Source of the DNA: JAJPKK01 sp963702755 | GTDB lineage: Bacteria > Pseudomonadota > Alphaproteobacteria > Rhizobiales > Xanthobacteraceae | Length of the DNA: 64,000 bases | Direction: 5' to 3' | Assembly (NCBI GenBank): GCA_963702755.1 | Contig: CAVPDZ010000015.1 | Location: 164,288-228,287, forward strand | Shown here: positions 8,572 through 16,791 of the stretch, one piece after another | How positions within the stretch are numbered: position 1 is the stretch's first letter | Layout of the letters: every line of letters begins with the position of its first letter | Program-made: the position numbers and the translations under genes | Notes under the pieces: generated by a model | Databases searched by the model: none | The model's input: only the letters and a program-made list of their open reading frames with translations | Told to the model about the DNA's origin: nothing

Positions 8572-9336
8572 ATGAATCGGAGACAAGTTATCGGTGGGCT
8601 GATGGTCGGCTCCCTGATCGCGCCGACGCGAGCCTTTTCAGCCGACCTCAAGCGGGCCGTGGATTTCAACCCGGCCCTCAATCTTACGCCCGGTATCGAT
8701 TTATCGCCGTCCATGGGCTTCAAGCCTGTGGCGGAGCCTAACGTGCCTGCGGAGCCTAAAGCTGGCGGCGAACCGAAGCAGGTGGACGCCGGCCCCCCCA
8801 CCGACGTTAAACCGGGAACCGAGACCCAGCAGACCGGCGATCTCAAGCTCGCGCCGGAGGACAAGCAGAAGATCTACGCTGCCTTCTTTCTGGGCCAGGG
8901 CGGCTACTGGTTCTCATGGGGCGTGCCTTACCTCGCTCGCAAGGCCATCGAGCTCGGCATCCAGGCCGAGGTCTACGCGTATTCCGATCTGCAAACGGCT
9001 TGGAACCGGATCCGCTGGATGCGGGAGAATGGGCGCAAGATCGTTCTGGTCGGATATTCGCTGGGCAACACCACAGCGACCTACCTGCAGAAGCACTTCG
9101 AGACCGATCTGCTGTTGGCGATTGCCGAGTCGACGCTTGGACGAAATCATCCGATCGACCGGCAGAACACCAAGCGCTCGGTTCTGTGGTACGGACCCGA
9201 TTTCCTGTCGCGCGCGGGCGTGACCGACGGCTTTGATGCCACCCATTACGTTGACACCACGCATCTGTTCATGGACGTGCATCCAAACGTCGTCAGCGGG
9301 GTGGTCGACGAATTGAAGGAACTCGCCGCCGTATAA
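8572..9336 (+). CDS. Exported alpha/beta-hydrolase-like protein
   Basis: A 254-residue protein with an N-terminal Sec/Tat-like signal (RRQVIGGLMVGSLIAPTRAF), so probably periplasmic. A Pro/Lys-rich linker (residues about 40-95) leads to a globular domain with FFLGQGGYWFSWG and the nucleophile-elbow-like VGYSLGNTTATYL (G-x-S-x-G), which suggests a serine hydrolase fold. A following Asp and His could complete a triad (FLSRAGVTDGFD and VDTTHLFMD). A GGGGAG ribosome site is 13 bases upstream. Similar hypothetical proteins occur in Bradyrhizobium relatives; the substrate is unknown. Confidence 0.65.
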   Translation: MNRRQVIGGLMVGSLIAPTRAFSADLKRAVDFNPALNLTPGIDLSPSMGFKPVAEPNVPAEPKAGGEPKQVDAGPPTDVKPGTETQQTGDLKLAPEDKQKIYAAFFLGQGGYWFSWGVPYLARKAIELGIQAEVYAYSDLQTAWNRIRWMRENGRKIVLVGYSLGNTTATYLQKHFETDLLLAIAESTLGRNHPIDRQNTKRSVLWYGPDFLSRAGVTDGFDATHYVDTTHLFMDVHPNVVSGVVDELKELAAV

Positions 9337-9441
9337 TCGAGCCCGATGCGGTGTAGCGGCGTGGCCTCACGCCGACGCTCCTGAATACGAGCCGATTTTT
9401 TCGCGCCGCGCTACTTCACTTGCCTTCACTTCAGTTCGAAC

Positions 9442-10135
9442 TCACTTCAGCTCGAACTCGATGAGTTCCAACCGCGCGGTGCCGGTGTTTTTGATCGCGC
9501 GTGTCGTGCCGAGCGTCCTGCCAATAGAACTCACCGGTACGCAGGTTCATGCCGCGATCGGGCTCGCCGGGCACAAGCTCGGCAATCTCGCTGCCGTCGA
9601 GCACGATGCGAATCCCGGGCGCGGACTGAGTGATGGCGGGCGCGGTCTCGCCGGGTTCGAGCACGAGGCGCCATCCGCGAACGCGCTCGTTGTCCATCAC
9701 CTGCGTATAGCCCGGCACGTTACGGGTCGACGGCATGAAGCGGCCAGGCTGCGCCGTGTTGAACAGGAAGGAGACGTTGTGGAACGGCGTCTCGCCCATG
9801 TTCGTGGCCTTGTGGGTGCGCGGCGGCCCCTTGGAATAGGCAGTGAAATTCACGTCGCCGCGCTTGGTTTGCCGCGGCGGGGTTTGCGCCTCGCCGGGAA
9901 GCTGGTTCGCCATGAGTGCGGGTCCGATATTCACCGACACGCTGTCAGCGGTGTGGGTGTGGAATCCGGTGTTGCGATGCGGCGGCAGATCGATCTTCAA
10001 CATCGTGATCAGTTCGTTCTTGAACACGGGCAGATGGAACGGTGCCTTTTCGATCGGCACCGCTTCCTCTTCGGCCAAGGCCGGGACTAGCAGGCAGGCG
10101 AGCCCAAGCATTGACGAGGCGAGAAGATGTTTCAT
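9442..10135 (-). CDS. Exported cupin-domain protein, frameshifted near the 3' end
   Basis: A signal peptide (MKHLLASSMLGLACLLVPALA) is followed by a cupin fold: GFHTHTADSVSVNIG supplies the first His-rich metal motif, and the later VLEPGETAPAITQ resembles the start of a second cupin half. One extra base at about 9511 shifts the frame; without it the protein ends DAGTTRAIKNTGTARLELIEF and is 230 residues. The frame as read would end at 9431 with an unrelated tail. It lies downstream of two members of the five-paralogue exported family on the same strand and may be cotranscribed. The metal and substrate are unknown. Confidence 0.7.
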
Positions 10136-10187
10136 CGATTTCCTCCGACGGTGGGTTCGTTTCCTCGTCGCTAGCGGCTCTGCAAAC

Positions 10188-11084
10188 TCATCGTTCGCCG
10201 AGCTGCGATCGATGCGTCGGCTTGAAATAGCGCAGGTCCGGCGGCGGCTGGTCCTTGTGGGCCGGCATCAATAGGCCGGTGGCGCTGAGGAAGTAGTTTT
10301 CGTTGCCGATGGTCACGTGGGAATTGCCTTCGGCACAAATGAATTCATCCCATTGCGGCCGCGGGTCCGGATTGCGAACCAGGTTGCGCGTCACGGTCCA
10401 GGGACGCGTCAGCGCATTATCGATGACCGTGATCTCATCATGCAGGATGTTGGGGTTCGCTTTGTCGCGCCAGATGCGTTCTTTGAAGATCGATTGGTTG
10501 TCGCGATGGAGCGGTAAGCCAGAGGCATCGTAATGGCGCGGTCCCTTGAAGCCGCGTGTCTCCAGTTCGAGGGTGTCGTAACGGCCGTCGCCGTCAGTAT
10601 CGAGCCATTTGCCGATGGAATAGCCAACGAGGGTCGGTACGATGTCGCTTGGCCAGTCACGGCCGTCGGTATAGACGCGGCGGGTGTGCTCGACCCAGTC
10701 GACCAGGATGTAAGTCGCATCCGGCGTGATGACGAACTCCATCGGGGTAAAGCCGTAGGCAATAAGCGGCATGCCGAAGCCCAGGCATTTCACGCCACGC
10801 CAGTCGAAGAAGCTGCCTTCCTCCTGCGATTTGAGATTGGCTTCGAGGATTGCCTGGTATTCGGGCGTGAGCGGCGCCTGTTGACCCCTTCCCCAAGGCT
10901 TGTTCGGATCGAACGAGGGCTGACCGGCGACACCGGGCACGCGCTCGCGGAGCCATTGGCCGCGCCAGTCCGGATATTTGCCGTCGTCGGCCGCGATCGC
11001 CGAGGTGGCGAACAACATCGCGAGGGTTGCCGCGTGCGAGGCAATTCTGCGTGCAATAGTGCCGACCCGGATGCGATTTGGCAT
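10188..11084 (-). CDS. Exported protein of unknown function, paralogue cluster type A, member 1
   Basis: A 298-residue protein with a signal peptide ending ATSAIA-ADD. The mature part has a single conserved Cys in CLGFGMP, then RRVYTDGRDWP, GYSIGKWLDTDGDGRYDTLE, and an HNEITVIDNALTRPW-like segment. The DTDGDGRYDTLE loop fits an EF-hand/thrombospondin-type calcium loop. The order C-x3-G-x-P, then a charged turn, then G-x-S-(V/I)-G-x-(W/Y) is shared with four neighbours (11159-14735). The ATG at 11084 follows a GGGAGGA ribosome site. I do not recognise a named family or function; exported to the periplasm or beyond. Confidence 0.75.
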   Translation of the reverse strand: MPNRIRVGTIARRIASHAATLAMLFATSAIAADDGKYPDWRGQWLRERVPGVAGQPSFDPNKPWGRGQQAPLTPEYQAILEANLKSQEEGSFFDWRGVKCLGFGMPLIAYGFTPMEFVITPDATYILVDWVEHTRRVYTDGRDWPSDIVPTLVGYSIGKWLDTDGDGRYDTLELETRGFKGPRHYDASGLPLHRDNQSIFKERIWRDKANPNILHDEITVIDNALTRPWTVTRNLVRNPDPRPQWDEFICAEGNSHVTIGNENYFLSATGLLMPAHKDQPPPDLRYFKPTHRSQLGER

Positions 11085-11099
11085 GGTCGTTCCTCCCAG

Positions 11100-11155
11100 G
11101 GAGCGCGGGCGTCCCGCCCGCTTTATGGAGACTGCGAGCGGGACGCTCGCGCTCC
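11100..11155. repeat. Inverted repeat, GC-rich palindromic element
   Basis: Left arm GGAGCGCGGGCGTCCCGCCC (11100-11119) and right arm 11134-11155 pair as near-perfect inverted copies separated by 12 bases. It lies between two paralogous genes. A single arm with one mismatch recurs at 18266-18287. This looks like a dispersed REP-type intergenic element. Confidence 0.7.
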
Positions 11156-11158
11156 TTA

Positions 11159-12005
11159 TCATTTTCGTATCGGTGCAAAATAACGCAGGTCCGGCGGCGC
11201 CTGGCCTTTCTTGGTCGGCATCAGATAGCCGTCGCCGCTGATGAAATAAGCCTCGCGCCCGACCACCACGTGGTTGTTGTTTTCGGCGCAGTCGTAATCC
11301 TCCCACAGCACCTTGCGCTCACGCCGATAGGACTTGGTCACCGTCCACGGCCGCGTCAGCGCATGATCGATCGATGTGATCTCGTTGTGCAACGTGTCGG
11401 GATCGTTGCGGTCGAGATAGATGCGCTCCTTGAGGATGCTCGCGTTGTCGGGATGGAGCGGCAGGCCGCTGTTCTCGTAAGTGCGCGGGCCCTTGAAATT
11501 GCGGGTCTCCACCTCGAGCGTATCGTAACGACCATCGCCATCGGTATCGAGCCAGCGGCCGACGGAATAGCCCATGTAGCCCGGCTCTTCGGCGGTCGGA
11601 AAATCGCGCCCGTCGGTGTAGATGCGGCGCGGCATGAAGGCTTCAAAATGCACGTAGGTGACCTTGGGTGTAATCACGAATTCGATCGGGAAGGTCACCG
11701 TCATCACCCGCGGCATGCCGTTGGTAACGCACGTCACATGGCCGTCGGTACCCTGACCGCCGGTGGCTTGATCCTTGATGCTTGTCTCAAGGATGGCCTG
11801 GAACTCGCGGTGTGAGCGGTGCCTGCTGGCCGAGGCCGGAGGGCTTGGTCTGATCCCATTGGGCGCCGACCCCACGCGGCCGTTTCCACTGGCCGCTCCA
11901 GTCGGGATACTGCAATTCATCGAACGCCGCGGCCCCGGTTACCGTCAGTGCAAGCGCCGCCAGCACGGCCATCGGAACGGCCCTCGCGGGTTTGCGCGCG
12001 GCCAT
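11159..12005 (-). CDS. Exported protein of unknown function, paralogue cluster type A, member 2, frameshifted
   Basis: Closely related to the gene at 10188-11084. Signal peptide (MAARKPARAVPMAVLAALAL...), then ELQYPDWSGQWKRPRG, the conserved Cys in CVTNGMP, RRIYTDGRDFP, and the calcium-loop-like WLDTDGDGRYDTLE. One extra base at about 11817 splits the coding sequence inside LTPEFQAILE; its neighbour has LTPEYQAILE uninterrupted at the same place. Corrected length is 281 residues. A GGAGG ribosome site supports the ATG at 12005 (or 12008). Divergent from the type B genes, with a 243-base shared promoter region. Confidence 0.75.
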
Positions 12006-12251
12006 CATGTCCTCCCTGATGCAATTTGAGGCGCACGATACACCCTTCGCCGCGGTTGGCGGAAGGGGAGGATTACGGATGCGTCTCGCGCACAGCCCGT
12101 CAACGTCGAGACAGCGGGAAGCCGGCGCATTCGACTGGGCACATCCTCCGGCTTTTTTCTGATGCGATGGGATGCTACCATCAGTGGAAATAAGGGAGCC
12201 GACAGTCCGTGTTTGCCACGGCTCGTCGGTCAAAATCGGCGGGAGGAAGCA

Positions 12252-12977
12252 ATGCAGAATACGTGGGTTCGCGTTGGTGCAATCGCCGTTGTCGCGGCTC
12301 CGATGGTTGCGCTGTCAGGTGTCGCCTATGGTGAGGCGCCGGATATTTCGGGCGTCTATTGGGCGACGGAATATCGCGCCAAGATCGAACTCGTCGGCGG
12401 CGGCGAACTTCCGCTGACGGAGAAGGGCAAGGCCGCCTATGAGAAAAACATGGCGGGCCTCAAGAACGGCACCCTCATCGATAATGCCCGCAAATACTGC
12501 GTGCCCGACGGGTTGCCGCGCGTACTTGCCAATCCGTACCCGTTCGAGATCATTCAGGCGCCGCCCGGCCAGACCACGATCATCTATGAGCTCAGCCACC
12601 AGATCCGCATCGTCGCCATGGACAAGCCGATGCCGAACGAGGACGAACTGACCTCGTTCCCGTACTACAACGGGCACTCGGTCGGTCATTTCGAGGGCGA
12701 TACGCTCGTGGTCGAAACGGCGGGCTTCAACGAGAAGACCTTCATCGACGCGACCGGCGCCCCCCATACCGACGAGATGCGCACGGTAGAGCGGATCCGC
12801 AAAATCGCGCCGGATCAGCTTGAGGACGTCATCACCATTCGCGACCCGGAATATTATTCACGCGAATGGCAGGCCCGCTTCGTCTACAAGCTGCGCAACG
12901 ACGTCCGGCTCGAAGATTATGTCTGCGGCGAGCCGCATCGCGACATTTCCATGGTGAAGGGCGTGCGCCGGCCGTAA
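12252..12977 (+). CDS. Exported protein of unknown function, paralogue cluster type B, member 1
   Basis: A 241-residue protein starting at an ATG preceded by GGGAGG. A signal peptide (WVRVGAIAVVAAPMVALSGVA) leads to DISGVYWATEYRAK, the conserved Cys in CVPDGLPRVL, HQIRIVAMDKPMP, and GHSVGHFEGDTLVVETAGFN followed by PHTDEMRTVERIRK. This is the shared core of the cluster without the DxDxDG insertion of type A. Similar proteins occur widely in soil proteobacteria and acidobacteria, but I know no experimentally described function. First gene of a plus-strand run leading to a TRAP transporter. Confidence 0.75.
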   Translation: MQNTWVRVGAIAVVAAPMVALSGVAYGEAPDISGVYWATEYRAKIELVGGGELPLTEKGKAAYEKNMAGLKNGTLIDNARKYCVPDGLPRVLANPYPFEIIQAPPGQTTIIYELSHQIRIVAMDKPMPNEDELTSFPYYNGHSVGHFEGDTLVVETAGFNEKTFIDATGAPHTDEMRTVERIRKIAPDQLEDVITIRDPEYYSREWQARFVYKLRNDVRLEDYVCGEPHRDISMVKGVRRP

Positions 12978-12995
12978 CGCAGGGCGACTTCGGAC

Positions 12996-13862
12996 GTGAA
13001 CTTCGGAATGGCAAGTGCAGTTCGCGCAGCGTTGGTCCTGTGCGCAACTGCAGCCATCCCCGGCTTCGCGTCCGCGGCCGATGCGCCCGCGAGCAACGGC
13101 GCAATCCCGAACTTCGCTCCTGACGACACGACATCGTGGGCGCTGGCCGGCGCGATCGACGATCTCCTGCCGCCATCCTCGGGTCCGGGTCCGATCGCGT
13201 CGGATCCGGCTCACCCCTATATCCCCAACTTTCGCAGCGAGCGGCCGACCTATCGCGTCTCCGATCTCACCAACCCGATCCTGCAGCCGTGGGCGCGTGA
13301 GCAGATGCGCAAGTCCAATGCCGAGGTGTTGGCCGGCAAGATACCGTTCCGCGCGCGCGAACGATGCTGGCCGATCGGCGTGCCAGGCTTCGTTGTCTAC
13401 TCGCTCATCGAGGGGTTCTATTTTCTCCAGACGCCGCACAAGGTGACGATCATCAATCCCGGTGGTCCGGAGGTGCGCCAGATCTATCTCGACGTGCCGC
13501 ATTCCGCGAACCCGAAGCCGTCCTGGTATGGCGAGTCCGTCGGCCATTACGAAGGCGGCGACACGCTGGTCGTCGACACCATCGGCATCACCGACAAGAC
13601 GTTCGTCGACAATTATCGAACGCCGCACACGACACAACTTCACGTGGTGGAACGCTACAAGCTGGTCGATGGCGGCAATGCCATCGATATCGCCTTGACC
13701 GTCGACGATCCCGGTGCTTTCACCATGCCTTGGTCGGCGACGCAGCGATGGCGCCGGGTTAACCGGGGCCGTCTCTCCGAGGCCGCCTGCAACGAGAGCA
13801 ACTACGACTATCTCCACCAATTCAGCGTGCCGACGCCGCGGGCCGAAACGCCGGATTTCTAG
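12996..13862 (+). CDS. Exported protein of unknown function, paralogue cluster type B, member 2
   Basis: A 288-residue protein with a signal peptide (AALVLCATAAIPGFASAAD). Core motifs: YRVSDLTNPILQPW, the conserved Cys in CWPIGVPGF, RQIYLDVPHSANPKPSWYG, ESVGHYEGGDTLVVDTIG, PHTTQLHVVERYK, and VDDPGAFTMPWSATQRWRR. It starts 18 bases after the previous stop. GTG at 12996 is used here; an ATG at 13008 is an alternative with an equally good signal peptide. It is most similar to the next gene, so the pair arose by tandem duplication. Function unknown. Confidence 0.75.
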   Translation: MNFGMASAVRAALVLCATAAIPGFASAADAPASNGAIPNFAPDDTTSWALAGAIDDLLPPSSGPGPIASDPAHPYIPNFRSERPTYRVSDLTNPILQPWAREQMRKSNAEVLAGKIPFRARERCWPIGVPGFVVYSLIEGFYFLQTPHKVTIINPGGPEVRQIYLDVPHSANPKPSWYGESVGHYEGGDTLVVDTIGITDKTFVDNYRTPHTTQLHVVERYKLVDGGNAIDIALTVDDPGAFTMPWSATQRWRRVNRGRLSEAACNESNYDYLHQFSVPTPRAETPDF

Positions 13863-13887
13863 GCCCGATCACAGGACACAACCGGAA

Positions 13888-14735
13888 ATGCAGAAATTCG
13901 CTTTGTTGATCGGGCTCGCATCGATTGCGAGCGCGACTGCGGTATTGTCACCTGCGCCCGCCGAAAACACGCATCCCGGATCTCTCCTTCAACGGCACCG
14001 GCTGGAGCGGCGACGGCGAGAACCAGTTCCTTCCGCCGAAAAGCGGGCCAGGCCCGGTGACTGACGATCCGGCGCATCCTTACGTCAGCAATTTCCAGCG
14101 CCCGGCGAACCGGAGAAGCACCGAACTGGCGCGTCGCCGACCTGACCAATCCCATTCTCAAACCGTGGGTCGTCGAGGCGTTGCGCAAGCAGAACGAAAA
14201 CGCGCTCGCCGGCAACGGCAAGGCGATGTTCACGCGCGAGGCGCGCTGCTGGCCGCAAGGCGTGCCGGCGATGCTGCTCAATCCGATTTTGCTGTTCTTC
14301 GTGCAAACGCCGAAAGAAGTATTGATGCTTCAGCTGGCCGATCATCGGGTGCGGAGAATCTATCTCAACCAGCCGCATACGGCGCATCCGAAGCCGTCCT
14401 GGTTCGGCGAGTCGGTCGGTCACTACGAGGGCGGCGACACGCTCGTGGTCGATACCATCGGCATGAACGACAAGTCCTACGTCAATTCCTACAACACGCC
14501 GCACACCGACCAGATTCACGTGGTCGAACGCTTCAAGGTCATCGACGGCGGCAAGACGCTGGAAGTCAATTTCACCGTCGATGATCCGGGTGCGTTCAAC
14601 ATGCCATGGTCGGCCGGCAAGCGCTGGCGGCGAGTGAAGGCGCGGTTCGAGGAAGAAGTCTGCTCCGAGAACAACGCCACGTATTTCAATTACGATATCG
14701 AGCCGCTGCCCCAGGCCGACAAGCCTGACTTTTAA
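13888..14735 (+). CDS. Exported protein of unknown function, paralogue cluster type B, member 3, two frameshifts
   Basis: Tandem paralogue of the preceding gene, with CWPQGVPAML, PHTAHPKPSWFGESVG, HYEGGDTLVVDTIGMNDKS and VDDPGAFNMPWSAGKRWRR. The reading frame is broken twice, at about 13969 (after the signal peptide) and about 14109 (before APNWRVADLTNPIL). Each break is one extra base, and removing both gives 281 residues that align end to end with member 2. Errors are more likely than decay because both sides stay well conserved. About 200 bases separate it from the TRAP binding protein. Confidence 0.72.
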
Positions 14736-14943
14736 GTCGGATCACGTCGCTGTTCGAAGAGGCGAGGGGGCCTTGCGACAGAGTGCGCAGGCGGGCGAAG
14801 CGGCGCCCGCTTGTCCAATCGCGGCAGACTGGCTTAAATGCCCGCCGATAGGGCGAACCCCAAAAAAGCTCGTCACGTAGCTGATTTGAGAATGCTGAAC
14901 CGGGATCCGCGTTGCGGCCGCTCGGACACGATCGGAGGAAACA

Positions 14944-15963
14944 ATGCGCAAAAACCATGTCGCCGCCCTTGCGGTCGCCGGTCTTGTGGCTCTCCTGGGC
15001 TTTGCGGTTGCGGCGCAGGCTCAGCAGCCGATCGTCATCAAATTCAGCCACGTGGTGTCGCCCGACGCGCCGAAGGGCAAGGCTGCGCTGGTGTTCAAGG
15101 ACCTCGCCGAGAAATACACCAACGGCCGCGTCAAGGTCGAAGTCTATCCGAATTCCTCACTTTACAAGGACAAGGAGGAACTTGAGGCGCTGCAGCTCGG
15201 CTCGGTCCAGATCCTTGCGCCGTCGATCTCCAAGTTCGGGCCGCTCGGGGTCAAGGAGTTCGACATTTTCGATCTGCCGTTCCTGATGAGCGATGATGCC
15301 CGGGCGCGCCAGATGATGGCGAGCCCCATGATGGCGGAGCTCAACAAGAAGCTCGAAACCAAGGGCGTCTCGCCGCTCGCTTATTGGGACAACGGCGCCC
15401 ACGTCTACACCGCCGACAAGCCGCTCATCATGCCCGACGATTTCCGCGGCTTGAAGATGCGCATCCAGGGCTCAAAAGTGCTCGACGCTGTTGCGCGCGA
15501 GCTTGGCGCAATTCCGCAGATCCTCGCGTTTGGCGAGCTTTATCAGGCGTTGCAGACGGGCGTCGTCGACGGCGAAGACAACGTGCCGTCCAACATCCTG
15601 ACGCAGAAATTCTACGAAGTGCAGAAGTACCTGACCGTGTCCTATCACGGTCGGCTGACTTACGCGCTCGTCACCAACAAGAAGTTCTGGGACGGGCTGC
15701 CAGCCGATCTCAAAGAGCCGCTCGGACGCGCGGTGAAGGAGTCGACGGACTTCTTCAACACAACCGCCGAGAAGGACAACGCCGATGCCTTGGAGAAGAT
15801 CAAGGCGAGCGGCAAGGTGCAATTCCATTATCTGACGGATACCGAGCGAAAAGCTTGGGTCGCCAAACTGATGCCGGTCCATAAGGAGATGCAGGCGCGG
15901 TTCGGCAAGGATTTTATCGAGCGCATCTACAAGGCTTCGGGCTTCGTACCGCCGCAGTCGTAA
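14944..15963 (+). CDS. TRAP transporter solute-binding protein, DctP family
   Basis: A 339-residue periplasmic protein with a signal peptide ending AAQAQQ. Family features: IVIKFSHVVSPDAPKGKAA, the VYPNSSLYKDKEELEALQ segment, YWDNGAHVYTADKP, FRGLKMRIQGSKV with the carboxylate-binding Arg, and ELYQALQTGVVDGEDN. These are typical of binding proteins for C4-dicarboxylates and other organic acids. GGAGGA precedes the ATG. It is followed by both membrane subunits. The substrate cannot be told from sequence. Its place after the five exported paralogues suggests a shared pathway, which is inference. Confidence 0.9.
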   Translation: MRKNHVAALAVAGLVALLGFAVAAQAQQPIVIKFSHVVSPDAPKGKAALVFKDLAEKYTNGRVKVEVYPNSSLYKDKEELEALQLGSVQILAPSISKFGPLGVKEFDIFDLPFLMSDDARARQMMASPMMAELNKKLETKGVSPLAYWDNGAHVYTADKPLIMPDDFRGLKMRIQGSKVLDAVARELGAIPQILAFGELYQALQTGVVDGEDNVPSNILTQKFYEVQKYLTVSYHGRLTYALVTNKKFWDGLPADLKEPLGRAVKESTDFFNTTAEKDNADALEKIKASGKVQFHYLTDTERKAWVAKLMPVHKEMQARFGKDFIERIYKASGFVPPQS

Positions 15964-15972
15964 GGGGTTGAA

Positions 15973-16120
15973 ACCCTCCCCTGGAGGGGGAGGGTCGGAC
16001 TGCCGAAGGCAGTCCGGGGTGGGGTGACAGCGCTGGCATCTATTCAGCGCGGAACATGTTGCACGGCCGTCACCCCCGCCCGGCCGCTGCGCGGCCGACC
16101 TCCCCCCTCCAGGGGGAGGT
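15973..16120. repeat. Two facing REP-like palindromic elements
   Basis: The gap between dctP- and dctQ-like genes is almost all palindromes. CCCTCCCCTGGAGGGGGAGGG (15973-15993) and CGGACTGCCGAAGGCAGTCC (15996-16015) are followed by GGGGTGGGGTGAC; then the reverse arrangement appears, with GTCACCCCCGCCC (from 16068), a CGGCCGCTGCGCGGCCG hairpin and an ACCTCCCCCCTCCAGGGGG hairpin ending at 16120. The halves look like two copies of one element in opposite orientation. Such pairs can stabilise or attenuate operon mRNA. Confidence 0.7.
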
Positions 16121-16143
16121 GACTTGGGGGCGAGAGGGCTGAC

Positions 16144-16791
16144 GTGCTCGACATTCTTGATCGCATTCTCGATCGCCTTGAGGAATGGATCATTGCGTTC
16201 CTGATCGGTGCGGCGACCATCGTCACGTTCGTTGCCGTCGTTCATCGGTATGGCGCCAGCAACTCGGTGGTGCTCGCGAACTGGGCCAAAATGCACGGGC
16301 TGCTGTGGCTCAGCGGAGGAGCGAACTGGGTCTACGCCTCGTTGACGGCGATCAATCTGTCCTGGGCACAGGAACTGGCGACTTACATGTTCGTGTGGAT
16401 GGCGAAGTTCGGCGCGGCGCTCGGCGTGCGCACCGGCATCCATGTCGGCGTCGACGTCTTCGTGCGGAAGCTGACACCGGCGGCGCGGGTTCCGGTCATC
16501 GTGTTTGCGCTTCTCTGCGGCGCGCTGTTCACCGGGATCATCGGGACGCTCGGCGCGATCTATGTTTACGAGCTTGATCCTGACCAGGAGTCGCCCGAAC
16601 TCGAGTGGCCGAGCTGGATCATCTATCTCTGCATCCCGCTCGGCTCCTACCTGATGTGCTTCCGCTTTTTGCAGGTGATGTGGCGTTTCCTGCGATACGG
16701 GGTCGTGCCCCATCAGGCGCACGGCATCGAATACGAGGCGCCGGAGGTTGAGGCTCGCGGGTCCGCTCCGCTCGCGGAGCCGGCACAGTGA
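16144..16791 (+). CDS. TRAP transporter small permease, DctQ family
   Basis: A 215-residue membrane protein with four hydrophobic segments. The first is near residues 14-34 (IIAFLIGAATIVTFVAVVHR), and SWAQELATYMFVWMAKFGAA carries the W-x-E-E/L-like DctQ signature. An unusual insertion between helices 1 and 2 holds a short hydrophobic stretch (MHGLLWLSGGANWVYASL). GTG start. Its stop overlaps the next start in a GTGA arrangement. It bridges the binding protein and DctM. Confidence 0.85.
   Translation: MLDILDRILDRLEEWIIAFLIGAATIVTFVAVVHRYGASNSVVLANWAKMHGLLWLSGGANWVYASLTAINLSWAQELATYMFVWMAKFGAALGVRTGIHVGVDVFVRKLTPAARVPVIVFALLCGALFTGIIGTLGAIYVYELDPDQESPELEWPSWIIYLCIPLGSYLMCFRFLQVMWRFLRYGVVPHQAHGIEYEAPEVEARGSAPLAEPAQ

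Noticed and set aside
15472..16722. 416-codon minus-strand frame opposite the TRAP genes
   Set aside because: Runs through repeats and two clear plus-strand genes; composition is low-complexity.
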